This document shows positions 42,020-54,875 of a DNA stretch of 64,000 bases, piece by piece. This stretch comes from Orientallactaga sibirica (taxonomy: Eukaryota > Chordata > Mammalia > Rodentia > Dipodidae). The notes below the pieces were generated by a model, which saw nothing but the letters and a program-made list of their open reading frames with translations, was not told the origin of the DNA and did not search any database. Position 1 is the first letter of the stretch. Each line of letters begins with the position of its first letter. The position numbers and the translations under genes are program-made. The stretch spans positions 44,585,001-44,649,000 of the forward strand of contig JAEOAD010000012.1 of assembly GCA_036365145.1 (NCBI GenBank). Reading direction: 5' to 3'.

Positions 42020-42528
42020 GTTGTTGTTGTTTTGGGTTTTGGGGTTTTTTTGGTTTGTTTGTTTGTTTGCTTGCTTGTTTTTTTTTAAACTTAAAAAAAA
42101 TTCTTTTAATTATTTTTTTGGAGAGAGACACAGAGAGAGACAGAGAGAGAGAGGGAGAGGAAGACAGATAGAGATGGGCATGCCAGCAGTGTCTCAGCTG
42201 CTGTGAACGAAATCCAGATGTGTGCGCCCCCTTGTGGTCAAGTGCGGCATTGCGCCCTTGCGTCATTTTGCATCTGGCTAAACGTGGGACCTGGAGATTG
42301 GAACTGCTGGAGATTGGAACCAACGTTCTTAGGCTTAGGAGGCAGGCGTCTTAACCCCTAAGCCATCTCTCCAGCCCTGCTTGTTTGTTTTTTGAGGTAG
42401 GGTTTCACGCTAGTCCAAGCTGACCTGGAATACACTATGTAGTCTCAGGCTGGCCTCCAACTCCTGGTGATGCTCCTGCCTCTGCCTCCTGAGTGCTGGG
42501 ATTAAAGGTGTGCGCCACCATGGCCGGC
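42020..42528 (-). repeat. B1-like SINE split by a B2-like SINE
   Basis: The reverse B1 has its T-rich tail at about 42020-42080 and its body at 42387-42528 (GAGGTAGGGTTTCACGCTAG … CGCCACCATGGCCGGCC). A B2-like SINE landed in the tail. The flank ATCAATCTTTT is seen at about 42009 and 42537, probably the target duplication. Confidence 0.88.
42081..42377 (-). repeat. B2-like SINE, duplicated-B-box subfamily, nested in B1
   Basis: Reverse copy with a GA tract, CCCCCTTGTGGTCAAGTGCG, a doubled CTGGAGATTGGAAC unit and GCCATCTCTCCAGCCC. Target duplication TGCTTGTTT at 42072-42080 and 42378-42386. Confidence 0.9.
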
Positions 42529-43807
42529 CTGCATCAATCAATCTTTTGTAGTAACAGGAATCTTCCTTATATAATAATAACTTAAAAAGAAAAACATTTT
42601 CTTGACAAGCATATTAAGGAAGGGCAGACTGTATTATAGCTTAAGCAGTATACAATATGCCAGGTCTTTTGCTAGTTGGTTTTACACATCAATCTCATTT
42701 ATTTTTTACAAGAATCCTTAAGTTGAATGTAATTATAATTAATTCAATGTTGAGGAGCATCCCATCTCATGTATTTTCAATAAGATGCTCTAGTCAAACA
42801 GCTCTTACTGGAATTTCTATCCAAGTCTTCTGTTCTTTGCAATCAACATGTTATGCATACGTATATTTGTCAGTGAACAAAGCATAAATAATTTTGTCCT
42901 CATATGATGGGAATTTAAACCTCCAAAAGTGAAAAAAAGTAGTCATACTTAACGAAAGGCACTATTTTATGTGGAAATAAGAATCACCCATCTGAAAGGA
43001 AGCTTCTTATACATGGGTAGATAATTAAAGTTATTGTGGCTATGAGCCAAAACCACATGAGCAATAAATCTATAAAATATGAAGCACGAGTGCCTATTAT
43101 ATATATTTTAATGTTTTGTTTCTGTAGTTACAAGAATAGATAATTCAAAACAATACTAGATACTAATTAAATCCACATGCAAACCAATGTTGGTAAAATT
43201 CAATGAGAATTATTCTTTTCATTGGAGTTTCCAAATTGTACTAAACTTTAAAAGATTAATTCCAAAATCTTGAAAATATAAATAAAATTTGATTTGAAGT
43301 TATTCTAAAAACAATCTTCTAAACGAACTACCTACAGGAGTTGCCCACAAATATGTCAAAAAAAATTCAGCCACAAGAATGTTCGTGACTGAGGAATCAT
43401 CCTCTCTTCTTCAGGACATTGTGATTGGGAGCTGATTGGGGCAGGAATACAAGTACCAGCACCTGGATTCCCAGTAGGAATTCATGTCATTCATCCTGCT
43501 GCTAGAATCGAACTGCAATTGTCATTGGCACCGTGTTCAATTTGTAGCACTTGGATGACCTTGAAGAAACTTCCCTTCATCCCACAGGAACAGCTGACCT
43601 GCCATGGGGCTAGAATTTGTGCTGAGTTTCAGCACTCAGATTCCCTACACAATACTCCTCCCTTCACTGTGGGGATACCTAAGATACCCCTTTGGACTAA
43701 GACTGAAGTGTAAATTCAAGCACAGCTGAAACCGAAATAAAACCACCTCACCTACCCCATCCATGAAACAGTACCAAATAGCTCCAAGACTCAACTCCCA
43801 GAACCAC

Positions 43808-43944
43808 CAAGCAGAGTGTGCACAAGGGGGAGTTCTGGAGTTCTGGAGTTCTTTTGCAGTGGCTGGAGGCCCTGGTATGCCCATTCATTCTCTCTCTCTC
43901 TCTCTCCCCCTCTTTCTCTGATAAATAAATAAATAATATATATA
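43808..43944 (+). repeat. 3' part of a B2-like SINE
   Basis: Keeps GCAGTGGCTGGAGGCCCTGG, a CT tract and the AAATAAATAAATAA end. At its start the 10-mer GTTCTGGAGT is repeated in tandem. Confidence 0.8.
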
Positions 43945-43989
43945 CAAACATCAACTACAATAAAGTTTTTCTTTCCTCTTAAAGAAAAA

Positions 43990-44240
43990 GATAAGGTATA
44001 GGATGGGGTGATAGCTCAGTAGATAACAGCAATTGCTACTAAGGTATGAGAGCCTTTTTTGCCAGAGACTGTGGAGTTCAACCACCCTAGAACACACATA
44101 AAAAGCTTGGCATGGCCACATATACCTGTAACTCTAGTCTGTGGGGGACTGAGACCATAAATTGCTGGGACTCACTGATGAACAGCAGCTCCGAGTTAAA
44201 GGAGAGCCCCTGCCTCAAGGAAAGAAATAAGAAGCACAAC
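43990..44240 (+). repeat. B4-like composite SINE relic
   Basis: The tRNA-like GGGGTGATAGCTCAGTAG is followed by a B1-like part (GGCATGGCCACATATACC, GTAACTCTAGTC) and GAGAGCCCCTGCCTCAAGG. Confidence 0.55.
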
Positions 44241-44771
44241 CAACATATCCTCTGGAGAGAGATGTTTTCAAGATTTAGAGAAAAACAGAAACAACCAGTT
44301 TAGGTACATTTGGCTAATCAATATATTAAGAATGTAGTTATTTACTAATTAATTTGATCAAGTCAACCAGTGTATAGATTAAAGGTAAAATAAGAAAACA
44401 TAAACCAGAAGTCAGGAAAGAAGAGTTTCAATTGAACTTTTGCTATTTAAAGGCAATGAAGCCTTGCTAAGTTTCCAGAAAAATCTCAGTCAGTTTCTTA
44501 TTTCTGTCCTCCTACCTTAACAAAAATATTTGAGTACTGATTTGATAACCTGTACAAAATCTATGGTTTACCACAGAATTATATTATGAATAAAATTATG
44601 CAAAAATAAATCAGTAAATTAACAGCTCAAGTTAAATTTTGTATTTGTAATCAAAATAAAGTATTTAAATCTAATATTTCTAAGCTAGTAGGAAGCTATT
44701 TTACTAGGATAAGTACATAGCTTTTAATACTTTCTTTCCTGTGTTTTTATTAAAAAAAGTTACTATATTGG

Positions 44772-45022
44772 GGACTGGAGAGATGGCTTAGCACTTAAGG
44801 TGCCTGCCTCCTAAGCCTAAGAACACTGGTTCCAATCTCCAGCGGTTCCAATCTCCAGGTCCCACGTTTAGCCAGATGCAGTGACATAAGGGCGCAATGC
44901 CGCACTTGACCACAAGGGGGTGCACATATCTGGATTTCAGTTCACAGCAGCTGAGAGGCTGCTGGTGTGCACATCTCTATCTGTCTCCCTCTCCCTCTCT
45001 ATCTCTCTCTGTGTCTCTCTAA

Positions 45023-45067
<45 letters not shown>
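44772..45067 (+). repeat. B2-like SINE, duplicated-B-box subfamily
   Basis: Forward copy with the double GGTTCCAATCTCCAG unit (about 44828-44859) and an AAAT array tail. Seventeen-bp target duplication, AAAAGTTACTATATTGG, at 44755-44771 and 45068-45084. Confidence 0.94.
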
Positions 45068-45069
<2 letters not shown>

Positions 45070-45464
45070 AAGTTACTATATTGGACTTCATAAAAAAAAA
45101 AAACAGAACTAGTAAAATAGGTAAAATCAAATGAGTTCTAACTGAACTCAAAGAACAAACACAATCATTTTTATTTTCTCTGTTCTCTGTTCTTGGACCA
45201 AATGGAAGATATGTGAGCACTGATGTTCTTAAATTGTATGCATCCTTTTGATTAGGCTCTTTTGCTTAATTTTTTATTTTAAAGCACCACACTTCTCTTG
45301 AAGTATCCTACAATTAAGGCTCTCCATGCCTGTTCACAAAGACAGTTGGGAAATGTGAAGGTCATAGAAAATAATTTATCCCAAGTGTATCTTATGAAAA
45401 AGCCTCCCATTTAAATAAAATATTTCATGGAAACCTTGCTCTCCAGACCTCATAACTTCTTAAG

Positions 45465-45467
<3 letters not shown>

Positions 45468-45510
<43 letters not shown>
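45468..45510. repeat. (CA)n microsatellite
   Basis: About 21 CA dinucleotides. Confidence 0.97.
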
Positions 45511-45511
<1 letters not shown>

Positions 45512-45799
45512 TCCTTAAGAGGGTCATCAGATTCTTGCAATTTATATTTCATGCCTGAGTACATTTGAAATCATTCCCAACCCCTTCTACTTCAGTTACC
45601 CCACATCTTATCTGTAAGCATCCTTTCTAACTGACATACTTCACGTCTACTATCACCATAACTACTTCATAATAGATGACTAAGGACATGAGTAGGAGGA
45701 CTGTAACAATGACCACAGCAACATCACAATCATTTTATTTAGAACTAACAAAACTAGCTATAAGCATTCTGGATTCTATTTTGTACATAAGGAAAATAC

Positions 45800-45880
45800 A
45801 ACCCTCTACTTTAGGAAGTTCCAAAGCTAGGATTTGAACCCTTGTCACTTGAATTCAGAATCTGTGCTCCTAACAAATAC
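45800..45880 (-). repeat. Probable MIR relic
   Basis: AAGCTAGGATTTGAACCC followed by GAATCTGTGCTCCTAAC matches the reverse of the MIR tRNA-like head. Confidence 0.55.
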
Positions 45881-46097
45881 AGAGGAAGCCAATATGTACG
45901 AAAGTTGCATCCACTCTCTGGTGTATATGCACATGCATATTCAAAGAGTCCACTCAGGTTATCATACTGTTGGCTTTATCCAAAGGTATTTGCTCCTGGC
46001 CTTTCATAACAATACTTGCAGAGACTGATGCTATTCACCTGTGTTCTCATATCTGGAAATTTTCTTGCTTCTTTAAGATTTAAAAAGAACAAGTAAA

Positions 46098-46258
46098 GCC
46101 GGGCATGGTGGCGCACGCCTTTAATCCCAGCACTCGGCAGGCAGAGGTAGCAGGATTGCCATGATTTCGAGGCCACCCTGAGGCTACAAAGTGAATTCCA
46201 GGTCAGCCTGGACGAGAGTGAGACCCTACCTTGGAAAACCAAAACCAAAAAAAAAAAA
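46098..46258 (+). repeat. B1-like SINE
   Basis: Forward full-length copy from GCCGGGCATGGTGGCGCACG to GACCCTACCTTGG plus A-rich tail. Confidence 0.93.
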
Positions 46259-47059
46259 GAAAAAGTAAATTATAAAATGAAAAAGAACTTCAGACCTTTA
46301 TCTTTAATACAATGGTACTCAAGATGAATATTATAGTAAAACTCAAAAGACCTAGTTACCTGAACATAATTTTCAATAAAATATATTTTTTGCTGAAAAT
46401 AGGAGCTTGACTCATGCCCATTCCAATTCTAAAATTTATAATTTTAACTTAATAAGCTTCAGCTTTTCTAAACAAATATATTTTATTCATTAGTATGCCT
46501 CATTCATATTCTAGTAAAAAATATAGGATATAGAAAACAGTAGTAGTGACTCTCAATTTTTTCTCCCCTGACTTTAAGAAGCTGCCACTCGGTTCCAAAT
46601 CCACTTGAAACATCTGTCCTTGGTGAGCTTACAAAGAATGGGGAAGTGGTCATTACATCAGAAATCTGACCACTTAAGGAAAACATCTTGTGCAAAATTA
46701 GTTTAACTACAAATAATCCTGGCAACTGAACTATACGAGGTCCCCACTATTTGTCCATTGCACAGTTTAGGATAAAGCAGCAGAATGTGAACAATAGGAC
46801 AATGAAAGGAGTTTAGCTGACATGAGAAATAAGATGTGTTTTTCAACCTTAGTTTGTCTGTGACATTTTATCTCTTGATGCATATGAATAAGTCCCTTTT
46901 TCTAATTAGTTTACAACCTACATTATGGCCATGTAGTAAACAAGCGTTGTGAGTCATCAGGGCTCACAGTCATCAAGTCATCACAAACATTAAGGCTGTG
47001 AGAGTTTAGCTCACCTTCAAATAAAAAGATTGTCCTTGACAAACCAAATTCCTTTAACA

Positions 47060-47063
<4 letters not shown>

Positions 47064-47094
<31 letters not shown>
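47064..47094. repeat. (TG)n microsatellite
   Basis: About 15 TG dinucleotides. Confidence 0.96.
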
Positions 47095-47097
<3 letters not shown>

Positions 47098-47465
47098 TTG
47101 AGATAAATAAGTATCATTCAAAAGATTCAAATTATAAACCTTTGGAATTTTCTCATATGAAGCAGAACGTTAATGTATGAATCAATTATATTCCATTCTT
47201 AGTGTATTGTTTTTACTTACTTACTGGATCAACTAATTAACTGGTACCAAATAACTATAATATATGTTTTTGCAATGCTTGTGAGGTTAAGAAGCCTTTT
47301 TGACTCATATTTCCCTTAGGCAGTCTTATCACTAAACAAAAATGAATCGAAGTACATTTTCTTTTTTGTTACCAAGTTCTCTGCTACATATTGATGCTGA
47401 AAGAACAATAACACTTAGTGAGGCTCTGTCCTCGTAGAATGTAAATCTCAAAAAGAAATCATATA

Positions 47466-47595
47466 CAGCACTCGGGAGGCAGAGGTAGGAGGATTGCCAT
47501 GAGTTCGAGGCTACCCTGAGACTACATAGCTAATTCCAGGTCAGCCTGGACCAGAGTGAGACCCTACCTCGAAAAACCAAAAAAAAAAAAAAAAA
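47466..47595 (+). repeat. 5'-truncated B1-like SINE
   Basis: Starts inside the element at CAGCACTCGGGAGGCAG, lacking about 30 bp of the 5' end. It is still flanked by a 15-bp duplication AAAAGAAATCATATA (47451-47465 and 47596-47610), so it was truncated during insertion. Confidence 0.92.
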
Positions 47596-48554
47596 AAAAG
47601 AAATCATATAAACATGGATCTAAACACCATAAGCAGAATGACATAAGGAAAAATATTAAAAATGTTAAACCACGTTCTCTTCACTAAATGAGGTTATTAC
47701 TTACATCTCTGAATTAAAGTTAGAGTTAGTGATCAGGCACATTGAATGATGTCTCCAAGGCCTCAGAGCTAATGAGAACAGAGTAATGTGAAAATCTTCA
47801 TTTATGTCACTCCTCTTAGCACTCATTCTTGACATCTTTTCAAATTAGCCAATATAATATTCTAGACGGTACAACTTAAAACACTTTGCTGTATTTTAAG
47901 TAAGCAAAATAAAATATGTTGCTGGTCTTTACATCATTGAATAAGATAGTGTTCCTATTGGTGTTTCAGCAATGCTTAATTCTCCAGTGCTAAGTAAGGA
48001 GGTGATTTCTCTAATGCTTTCATTGTAGTAAGGTGTGACCTTTATCACTCGAGGCAATTATTATGCAGTTTTTCATGTCAGTGTCTTTGACCCTAGTTCT
48101 ACTTGTTCTCTTAATCTCACACAACTAAGTCTTGGAGAATCGTCAGCCAACACTGCTGGTTAGTTACAGACTGTGAGTGAACAGTACCATGGGAAATGCT
48201 ATGAGAGGCCAAGCACGAAAGCAAGAATACAGGCTGGAGAAAAACTGTCTTCTTGCCCAGACAGAATGGACCTGGATTCAGAGAAGCTCTGCTAATTACA
48301 TCTTGAAGAATATCACTAACCATACCCATGTGTTTCCTTCTCTTCATCTATCCTACACTGTTGGTTGTGCCAATGATAGAATCATGTTTCTGACCACAGA
48401 CTTTGATTCTGGAAGTAATTATACCTAATAAATTAAGGGTAGACATTTGTCTGACAGATCTCAATTTATACCTCATTTATGACACTCATCAGTTATTTAA
48501 TTAGAACATGTTTATACTCAACTGTAAAACAAGAATTTTTAAAAATACTAATTT

Positions 48555-48625
48555 AATAAGGTCATTATTAGAATTAAATGAGGAAATAAATATTTAGCAC
48601 TGGGTTTGGTTTAATATGAAATATA
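48555..48625 (+). repeat. Possible MIR relic
   Basis: TTAGAATTAAATGAGGAAAT followed by TTTAGCACTGGG resembles the MIR 3' part. Weak. Confidence 0.35.
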
Positions 48626-49102
48626 TAGCATTTACCCAGTTATATAATAATTAAATGCTTTCTTAAGAACTTAATAAAGATTAATTTCTTCATTTATTTA
48701 ATGGTGATAAAAATAATATCTCCCATAAACTTGTGAGAATTTAATGATGTCCTCTACTATATGTAGTTAGCTGGTGTCTGCTTAAAATATGAACTTAAAA
48801 AAATGTGAACTGTTAATAGGCTGTATAAACATAAAGTTATAAATTAAAAGTACTAAACATCTAATTAACTGACTATTTTGGGTAGTCAAAGTTCCATTCT
48901 TTGTGCACAATGTATGAACTGATTGATGCCAAGATATGTGAATACTGTAGCTAGTAAGGTATCTCAGAGTCAGGGCAACAAAGTTCTCTGTTCTGGGAGT
49001 CAATTATGCCCTTAGAAGTATCCTTAACTGCATGATAAACTTTATGTTCTTTTCACAAGAACTCTCAAGACCTCTTCCTCACTCAAAGGACTGTTTACTT
49101 TT

Positions 49103-49351
49103 TTTTGAGAGAGAGAGAGAGAGAGACAGACAAAGAGAGGGGGAGAGGAAGACAGATAGAGATGGGTGCACCTACAGTGTATCAGCTGCTACAAACGAAA
49201 TCCAGGTGCGTGCTCCCCCTTGTGGTCAAGTGCAGCATTGCGCCCTTGCATCACTTTGCATCTGGCTAAACGTGGGACCTGGAGATTGGAACCGCTGGAG
49301 ATTGGAACCAGCGTTCTTAGGCTTAGGAAGCAGGCTCCATCTCTCCAGCCC
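49103..49351 (-). repeat. B2-like SINE, duplicated-B-box subfamily
   Basis: Reverse copy with a GA array, CCCCCTTGTGGTCAAGTGC and the doubled GGAGATTGGAACC unit. A stretch before CCATCTCTCCAGCCC is deleted. Target duplication CTGTTTACTTTT at 49091 and 49352. Confidence 0.92.
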
Positions 49352-52300
49352 CTGTTTACTTTTTATATTAGCCCAGTATCAGTTCCTAGTGATGTTTTGC
49401 CAGATTTGCATATTATTGTCATTTCATGATTTAATAAAAATCTGGATAAACTGTTGAAAAAGTTCCATGGAATGAACTTTTTAAATTTTTAAAAAATTTT
49501 TTTTTTAAATTTTAAAAGATGCAAAAAAATACGCATAAAATATAAATGTAGGTATGTGCTCACATATATTAGATATCAAAATAAACTTGAAAGAAAATAA
49601 TCAGTCTAAAACCACAAATCTAATAACCATGTTGAAACATAAACATAGCTGTATCTCAAACAGAATTCCCTGCTTTTAGTAGATAACATGAAGGTCAGAG
49701 TACTAAATAGCACCAACTCTAGATCTTAAGTCCAAAATATTATGAATTAATTCTGGAAAATGGATTACAAATTTTTATAGCCAAAAAAAAGCACAAATTA
49801 AGGACAACTCTTTATGCTTATACATCAGAATTCCATTGAGATATATATGTATAAAAACAGTTTAATTACTAAAACAGAAATTAAGAGGAGATTAGTACAT
49901 ACTAGCAGTTTATATCCTACTGAAAACTATGTGACTATATAATTCCGCTATAACACATTAATATTATGTATTTCATATATAGTCAATCAATACCTAAAAT
50001 AAGAATCTGTTGCAGCCTCAACATTCACTATTTAATTCTCATGAATAGAAATCTTCTTGGAACACAATGTTATATAACTAGGAAACATATTCCTGTTATA
50101 CCAATAATTGAATTGGCTCTTCTTTGAAAGATGATGTGAATTGTAGTGAATTAAGTTAAACAAAAATGAAAAATGTTTAAAATATGGTTTATGAATGTTG
50201 AAAGACTGAAAACAGTGTTATCTATATATTTCATTGACATTAATGGAAAATAGGAAGCTAAGAGAACATGCAACATTCAACAATTTTACACTTAACTGGT
50301 CACACTTGTTCCAATTACTTTGTGAGTAAGGAATTTGATAGAACTACTACAAATAGAATTGTCATCTCCAAGTGCTAATAATGTGTGATGTTTCAAATTA
50401 AATATTTTGTCCTGTGCTGTCCATCTGGGCAGACTCTTCCTATAGTCTTCCTATAGTTACTATGTAACTTAAATAGTTAAAATTGAAACAAATTTAAAAA
50501 TCAACTCCTCAGTGCATTAATCCCCATTTCCTGTATTCAGCAAACAAATGTTGATAGTGATTACTTATTAAACCATGCAGATGTAAAACACTAAATTTTT
50601 ATGAGATAGTCTTGCAGTAGCTATTAATGGAAGCTATTTTACCTATAATTTATTCCAAGTACAATATCCTAAACTTTGCATTAAGCTAAAATCAGATATT
50701 TTTAAAGTATAGATAGATGATGGACAGATAGATAGATATAGATCTTTATAAGTAATACTAAGCTGAGCAGTTTTGGGGTGCTATCTTACAAAGACTCTCA
50801 AAAACTCATTAAACCACCTTGATGCTTTCTCTATCAGAAGTTTCTACACACTCTGACACAGCTTTTAGTTATTCACCTTTACTATTGTGTTCTCCAAAGC
50901 TTCCTGATTCTTGCTCCCCTGATTTATGTTTGTGGTATTCTTATCTTCAAGGTCACATCAAAATAATCTATTAGAGAATATCACCCATGTCTTCTTCCTC
51001 TCCTCACAATTTTCCATGACCTTCAAGCCTTATTTATTCCACCCTAATGCAAAGGCTGTCCAATAGAAAATTTGCTGTGTTACACCTACATTAATATATA
51101 AATAACCATTATCAGTATGTGTTTACTGAGCACTTCAAATATGACTAAAGCACCAGGACACACACACACAATCTTCCTCTCTATCTTTATTACTGCTAGC
51201 TTAGCAATGCTTTTTTGTCACTGTAATCTACCTACCAAACAAAAGCCAAAACAGTCTCCTTAAAGCACAGATAACATCTTAGTACAAAATAAAGTGTCAA
51301 CTCCTTTGTGTACCATCAAGAAAATAATAATTCATTACACATTTAGCCAATGCTCCTCACAGTACTTTTAAATATTGCTATGAATTTAAAGACTTTCAAT
51401 GAACAATATTAGAAGTGTTTTCCAAATATCTGAATATACGTTCAAGAGCTTTAATCCTTGTAACCATCAGTTCCTCCTTTGATAAATTAAAAGAACTTCT
51501 TTTCAGAGATAATTCAGAGATCACAATTAAAGCCTATAACAAATATGGTGCTGTTAATTTTATCGTTATCATTCTCATCGTTGTGGTTATATCTTCCAAG
51601 TCTGCAGTTGCATTTTCAAAGTTGTCTGCATAGAAAAATTGGTAAATATACTGATGTCTCATTTCAATGGTGAAGGAAAATGGGTCAGACAATATACTAT
51701 CCAATTGCCAAGACCAATCATTTCAGGAAGAGTAGCCCTGGGATATCAATGACCTCTTCATTACCACCAAATGTTACTGCCTGGCTGCTGGAATTCAATT
51801 CTATATATGATCTTAAAGCAATTGCTTTAAAAGACATCTGAATTTAGTATACAGATCTTCACATGAAAGTTTTTCCTTTCTTATGGGAATGGGAATGCAT
51901 ATTCATTCCACCCCTCCTTCCTCTATAAAGATAGCTTTTGTAAGGTGCATATGTGTATGCATGCCATATTGCCCAAGTAAATTACAATGCTGATGCTTCC
52001 CACCTGAAAATACTAATTCATGGAAGTTAAATAAAAAAAATCACTGGACTTTAACACTTATTTGAAGCCCTTGCTTTTGTAAATTTTTGTTCAGTTCTAC
52101 TATGGTAACAATTAAGGATTAGTTGTCCATAAAAGCAGCTGTCTTTACCTTAATAAAAAAAAAAACTTAATAGTAGTAAAATATAGAATTTGATTAATTT
52201 AATTAATTTGATAAATGAATATAAAACCTTGGTTAAGTTGTACTGTGTTACAATCATACTCAGTGCTGGTCTAAAAGAATAAAATTTATAATAAAACAGA

Positions 52301-52492
52301 TATTTGTCATGTAGGAAGTCTTTTGATCCTCATAAAAAACCAAGTATTACATTGCTCTATTTGAAGTTCATTAGTTTCATGGATGCCAATCAGATTGGTC
52401 TTGTTTTGTTGTGTGTTTTTGAAAATAGTTTAGAAGTTGTTTGAGTAGGTTGTTGTAAAATTTTTTATAGACCTCAAAAATAATAAGCTAAA

Positions 52493-52647
52493 GCTGGGTG
52501 TGGTGGTACACGCCTTTAATCCCAGCACCCGGGAGGCAGAGGGAGGAGGATTGCCATGAGTTCAAGGCCACCCTGAGACTACATAGTGAATTCTAGATCA
52601 GCCTTAGCTAGAGTGAGACCCTACCTCAGGAAAAAAGAAAAAAGAAA
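52493..52647 (+). repeat. B1-like SINE
   Basis: Forward copy, GCTGGGTGTGGTGGTACACG to GACCCTACCTC, with an AAAAAAG tail. Flanked by AAGCTAAA on both sides. Confidence 0.92.
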
Positions 52648-53162
52648 GCTAAAAGTGAATTATTTCCCTAGGTAGTGCTGTATAAAAAATGTACATAGAA
52701 TGTCATGAATATTATAAGCAAACAAAATTATGTCCTTTAAAGTATATATGCAAATAATGTACATATTGGTTCTAAGCCAGAGCTTATATTTTATTTATCT
52801 TATAATTTAATATAAATGATTAAGAGCTTAATTACTATATATAATTGACTGGATGGAAAACAACCATTTTTCATGTCTTCCAGTTTTTCTTAGATATAAG
52901 CATTATTCTGTTATAGACATGTGTCTTAAAATGCATTCCCTGGGTCAAGAGCATCACATCTATCATCTATCAGAGATGCTTGCTTTTAATTCAGATTCCT
53001 GGAATAATATGAATTTCAGATGTGTGGCTTTTTCTGCATTTTAACAATATCCCCACCCAAAGTTTTAAAAGCTTGCACTATATCATTTAGGACACAAGCA
53101 AGGGAGTGGTAAAGCAACAAGAGAAGAAAAATAATTTGAAATTTCATCTCTATACCAGAAAG

Positions 53163-53312
53163 CTCACATAAGCCAGATGCACAATGTGGCGCATGCATCT
53201 GGAGTTTGTTTACAGTTAATAGAGGCTCTGACATGCCCATTCTCTCCCTCTCTCTCTCACTCAATAAATAATTAAAAATAAAATATTTTAAAAAATAAAA
53301 ATAAACATAAAA
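53163..53312 (+). repeat. 3' part of a B2-like SINE
   Basis: Starts at CTCACATAAGCCAGATGCAC, so the tRNA-like head is missing. Has GCATCTGGAGTTTGTTTACA, a CT tract and an A/T-rich tail. Confidence 0.85.
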
Positions 53313-53800
53313 CTCTTGCTTTAGATGTAGTTACTTTGCAGAATTTCCCTTTAGGATGACATACCTGTTTTATAAATTTTCTTGGGAAAATTTCTTTGTC
53401 CAATTTTTCATGGAGATATTGATCTCCAAAGAATTAGACTCTCACTGGGGGTAAGTGATATGGAACCCTAAGCAACACAAAATTACTGCTAGAGCTAAAA
53501 AAAAATGAGTAATTATTTTTTTATTTTTACCATATCCTATATTTTAGTTGTACGCTCTAACATTAGAAGGTAACATATGTAAAATCTTACATTTCAATCC
53601 CAATGACAAATTCCTTTGAATAAAAGGGACAAGTTAATAGCTTTGCTCAAAATTAAACCTATATGTGGATACGCATCTTGTATCCCAGTAAGCCATCCTG
53701 ACATTAACAGTTCATCATACATTTTTATCACAATAATAACCAGGAATTTGAAGGATAATGAATCTAGAGTGTGACTGGAATTTGAGCTTTTTACCTTTTT

Positions 53801-53954
53801 TGTTGGGGGGCTGGGGTTCAAGGTAGGATCTCACTCTAGCCCAGGCTAACCTGAAATTCACTATGTATTATCAGGGTGGCCTTGAACTCATGGCAATCCT
53901 CCTACCTCTGCCTCCCAAATGCTGGGATTAAAGGCGTGCACCACCATGCCCAGT
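53801..53954 (-). repeat. B1-like SINE
   Basis: Reverse copy with CACTCTAGCCCAGGCTAACC and GCACCACCATGCCCAG. Flanks TTTGAGCTTTTTACC (about 53782) and TTTGAACTTTTTACT (about 53955) are a slightly diverged target duplication. Confidence 0.92.
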
Positions 53955-54687
53955 TTGAACTTTTTACTTTTTCATTGGTTGAATAGACCTGTTACTTTTC
54001 CTTATTAAAACCTCCTAAAGAGGTTGATTTGAAATTGCCCCTTTCAATCATTTCATAAGTGCATGGTACCAAAACTCCCACAACAGTAAACGAAACCAGA
54101 AATGTGCACACTCGGATTAAAGGGCTGCAATTCAATTCAACCTAGTCAAGCCTAATTTGAGAATTGGTTCTTTTTCACATCAATGGTCTAGCTGATGACA
54201 ACTCTGCATACGTTACAAGATCATTTTATCCAATAAGAAGAAAAAAAATATCTATCAAGTCATGCTCTGACCCTCACTGCCATACTACTGTGAAAAATTC
54301 ATTTCCGTAAGCAGCTATGAGCCAAGCAAATATGTTTATTCCAAATGAAGCATCCATCCTTTTGATGATCAGGCATATTCACTTGTTGTTTAGCAGGATA
54401 TCAAAAGACTTGAAGTCCTTGTCTAGTTTACTTGGTCAATTTCATCTAGAGGTATGATAAATTTTTTAAACTACATTATCCTAAACTTAAGGAGGCTTAT
54501 TGTCCATGTTGCTAACTGTGGACCTGTATTGTAGGCTTGGTGACCCTAGCAAATATTGACTTTAATTCAACTCTATTCCAGTTTAAATATCCAATGGCAA
54601 CTATACTGTATGGTTCACCCAACAAAGATTCAAAGATTTCATAAAAATGAATTTAGAATTCTTATTACTTTAATTAAAAACACAGAA

Positions 54688-54829
54688 GCTGGGCATGGTG
54701 GTGAATGCCTTTAATCCCAGCACTCAAGAGGCAGAGGTAGGAGGATTGCTGTGAGTTCAAGGCCACCCTGAGACTACATAGTGAATTCCAAGTCAGCCTG
54801 AGCCAGAGTGAGACCCTACCTCCAAAAAC

Positions 54830-54872
<43 letters not shown>
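54688..54872 (+). repeat. B1-like SINE with long A tail
   Basis: Forward copy, GCTGGGCATGGTGGTGAATG to GACCCTACCTCC, then about 43 nt of A. Confidence 0.94.

Positions 54873-54875
<3 letters not shown>

Noticed and set aside
43381..43740. Relatively GC-rich stretch with a 64-codon frame, considered as an exon or processed pseudogene
   Set aside because: No recognisable protein similarity, no clear splice sites and no poly-A tail or target duplication.
45000..45070. Regularly spaced repeats as a possible CRISPR-like array
   Set aside because: They are simple AAAT microsatellites and SINE tails; the 22-bp repeat at 56992 has no spacers. The genome is a mammalian nuclear one.
49480..49520. AT-rich palindromic stretch considered as a cruciform or origin-like element
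   Set aside because: It is low-complexity A/T sequence, and such near-palindromes arise readily by chance.
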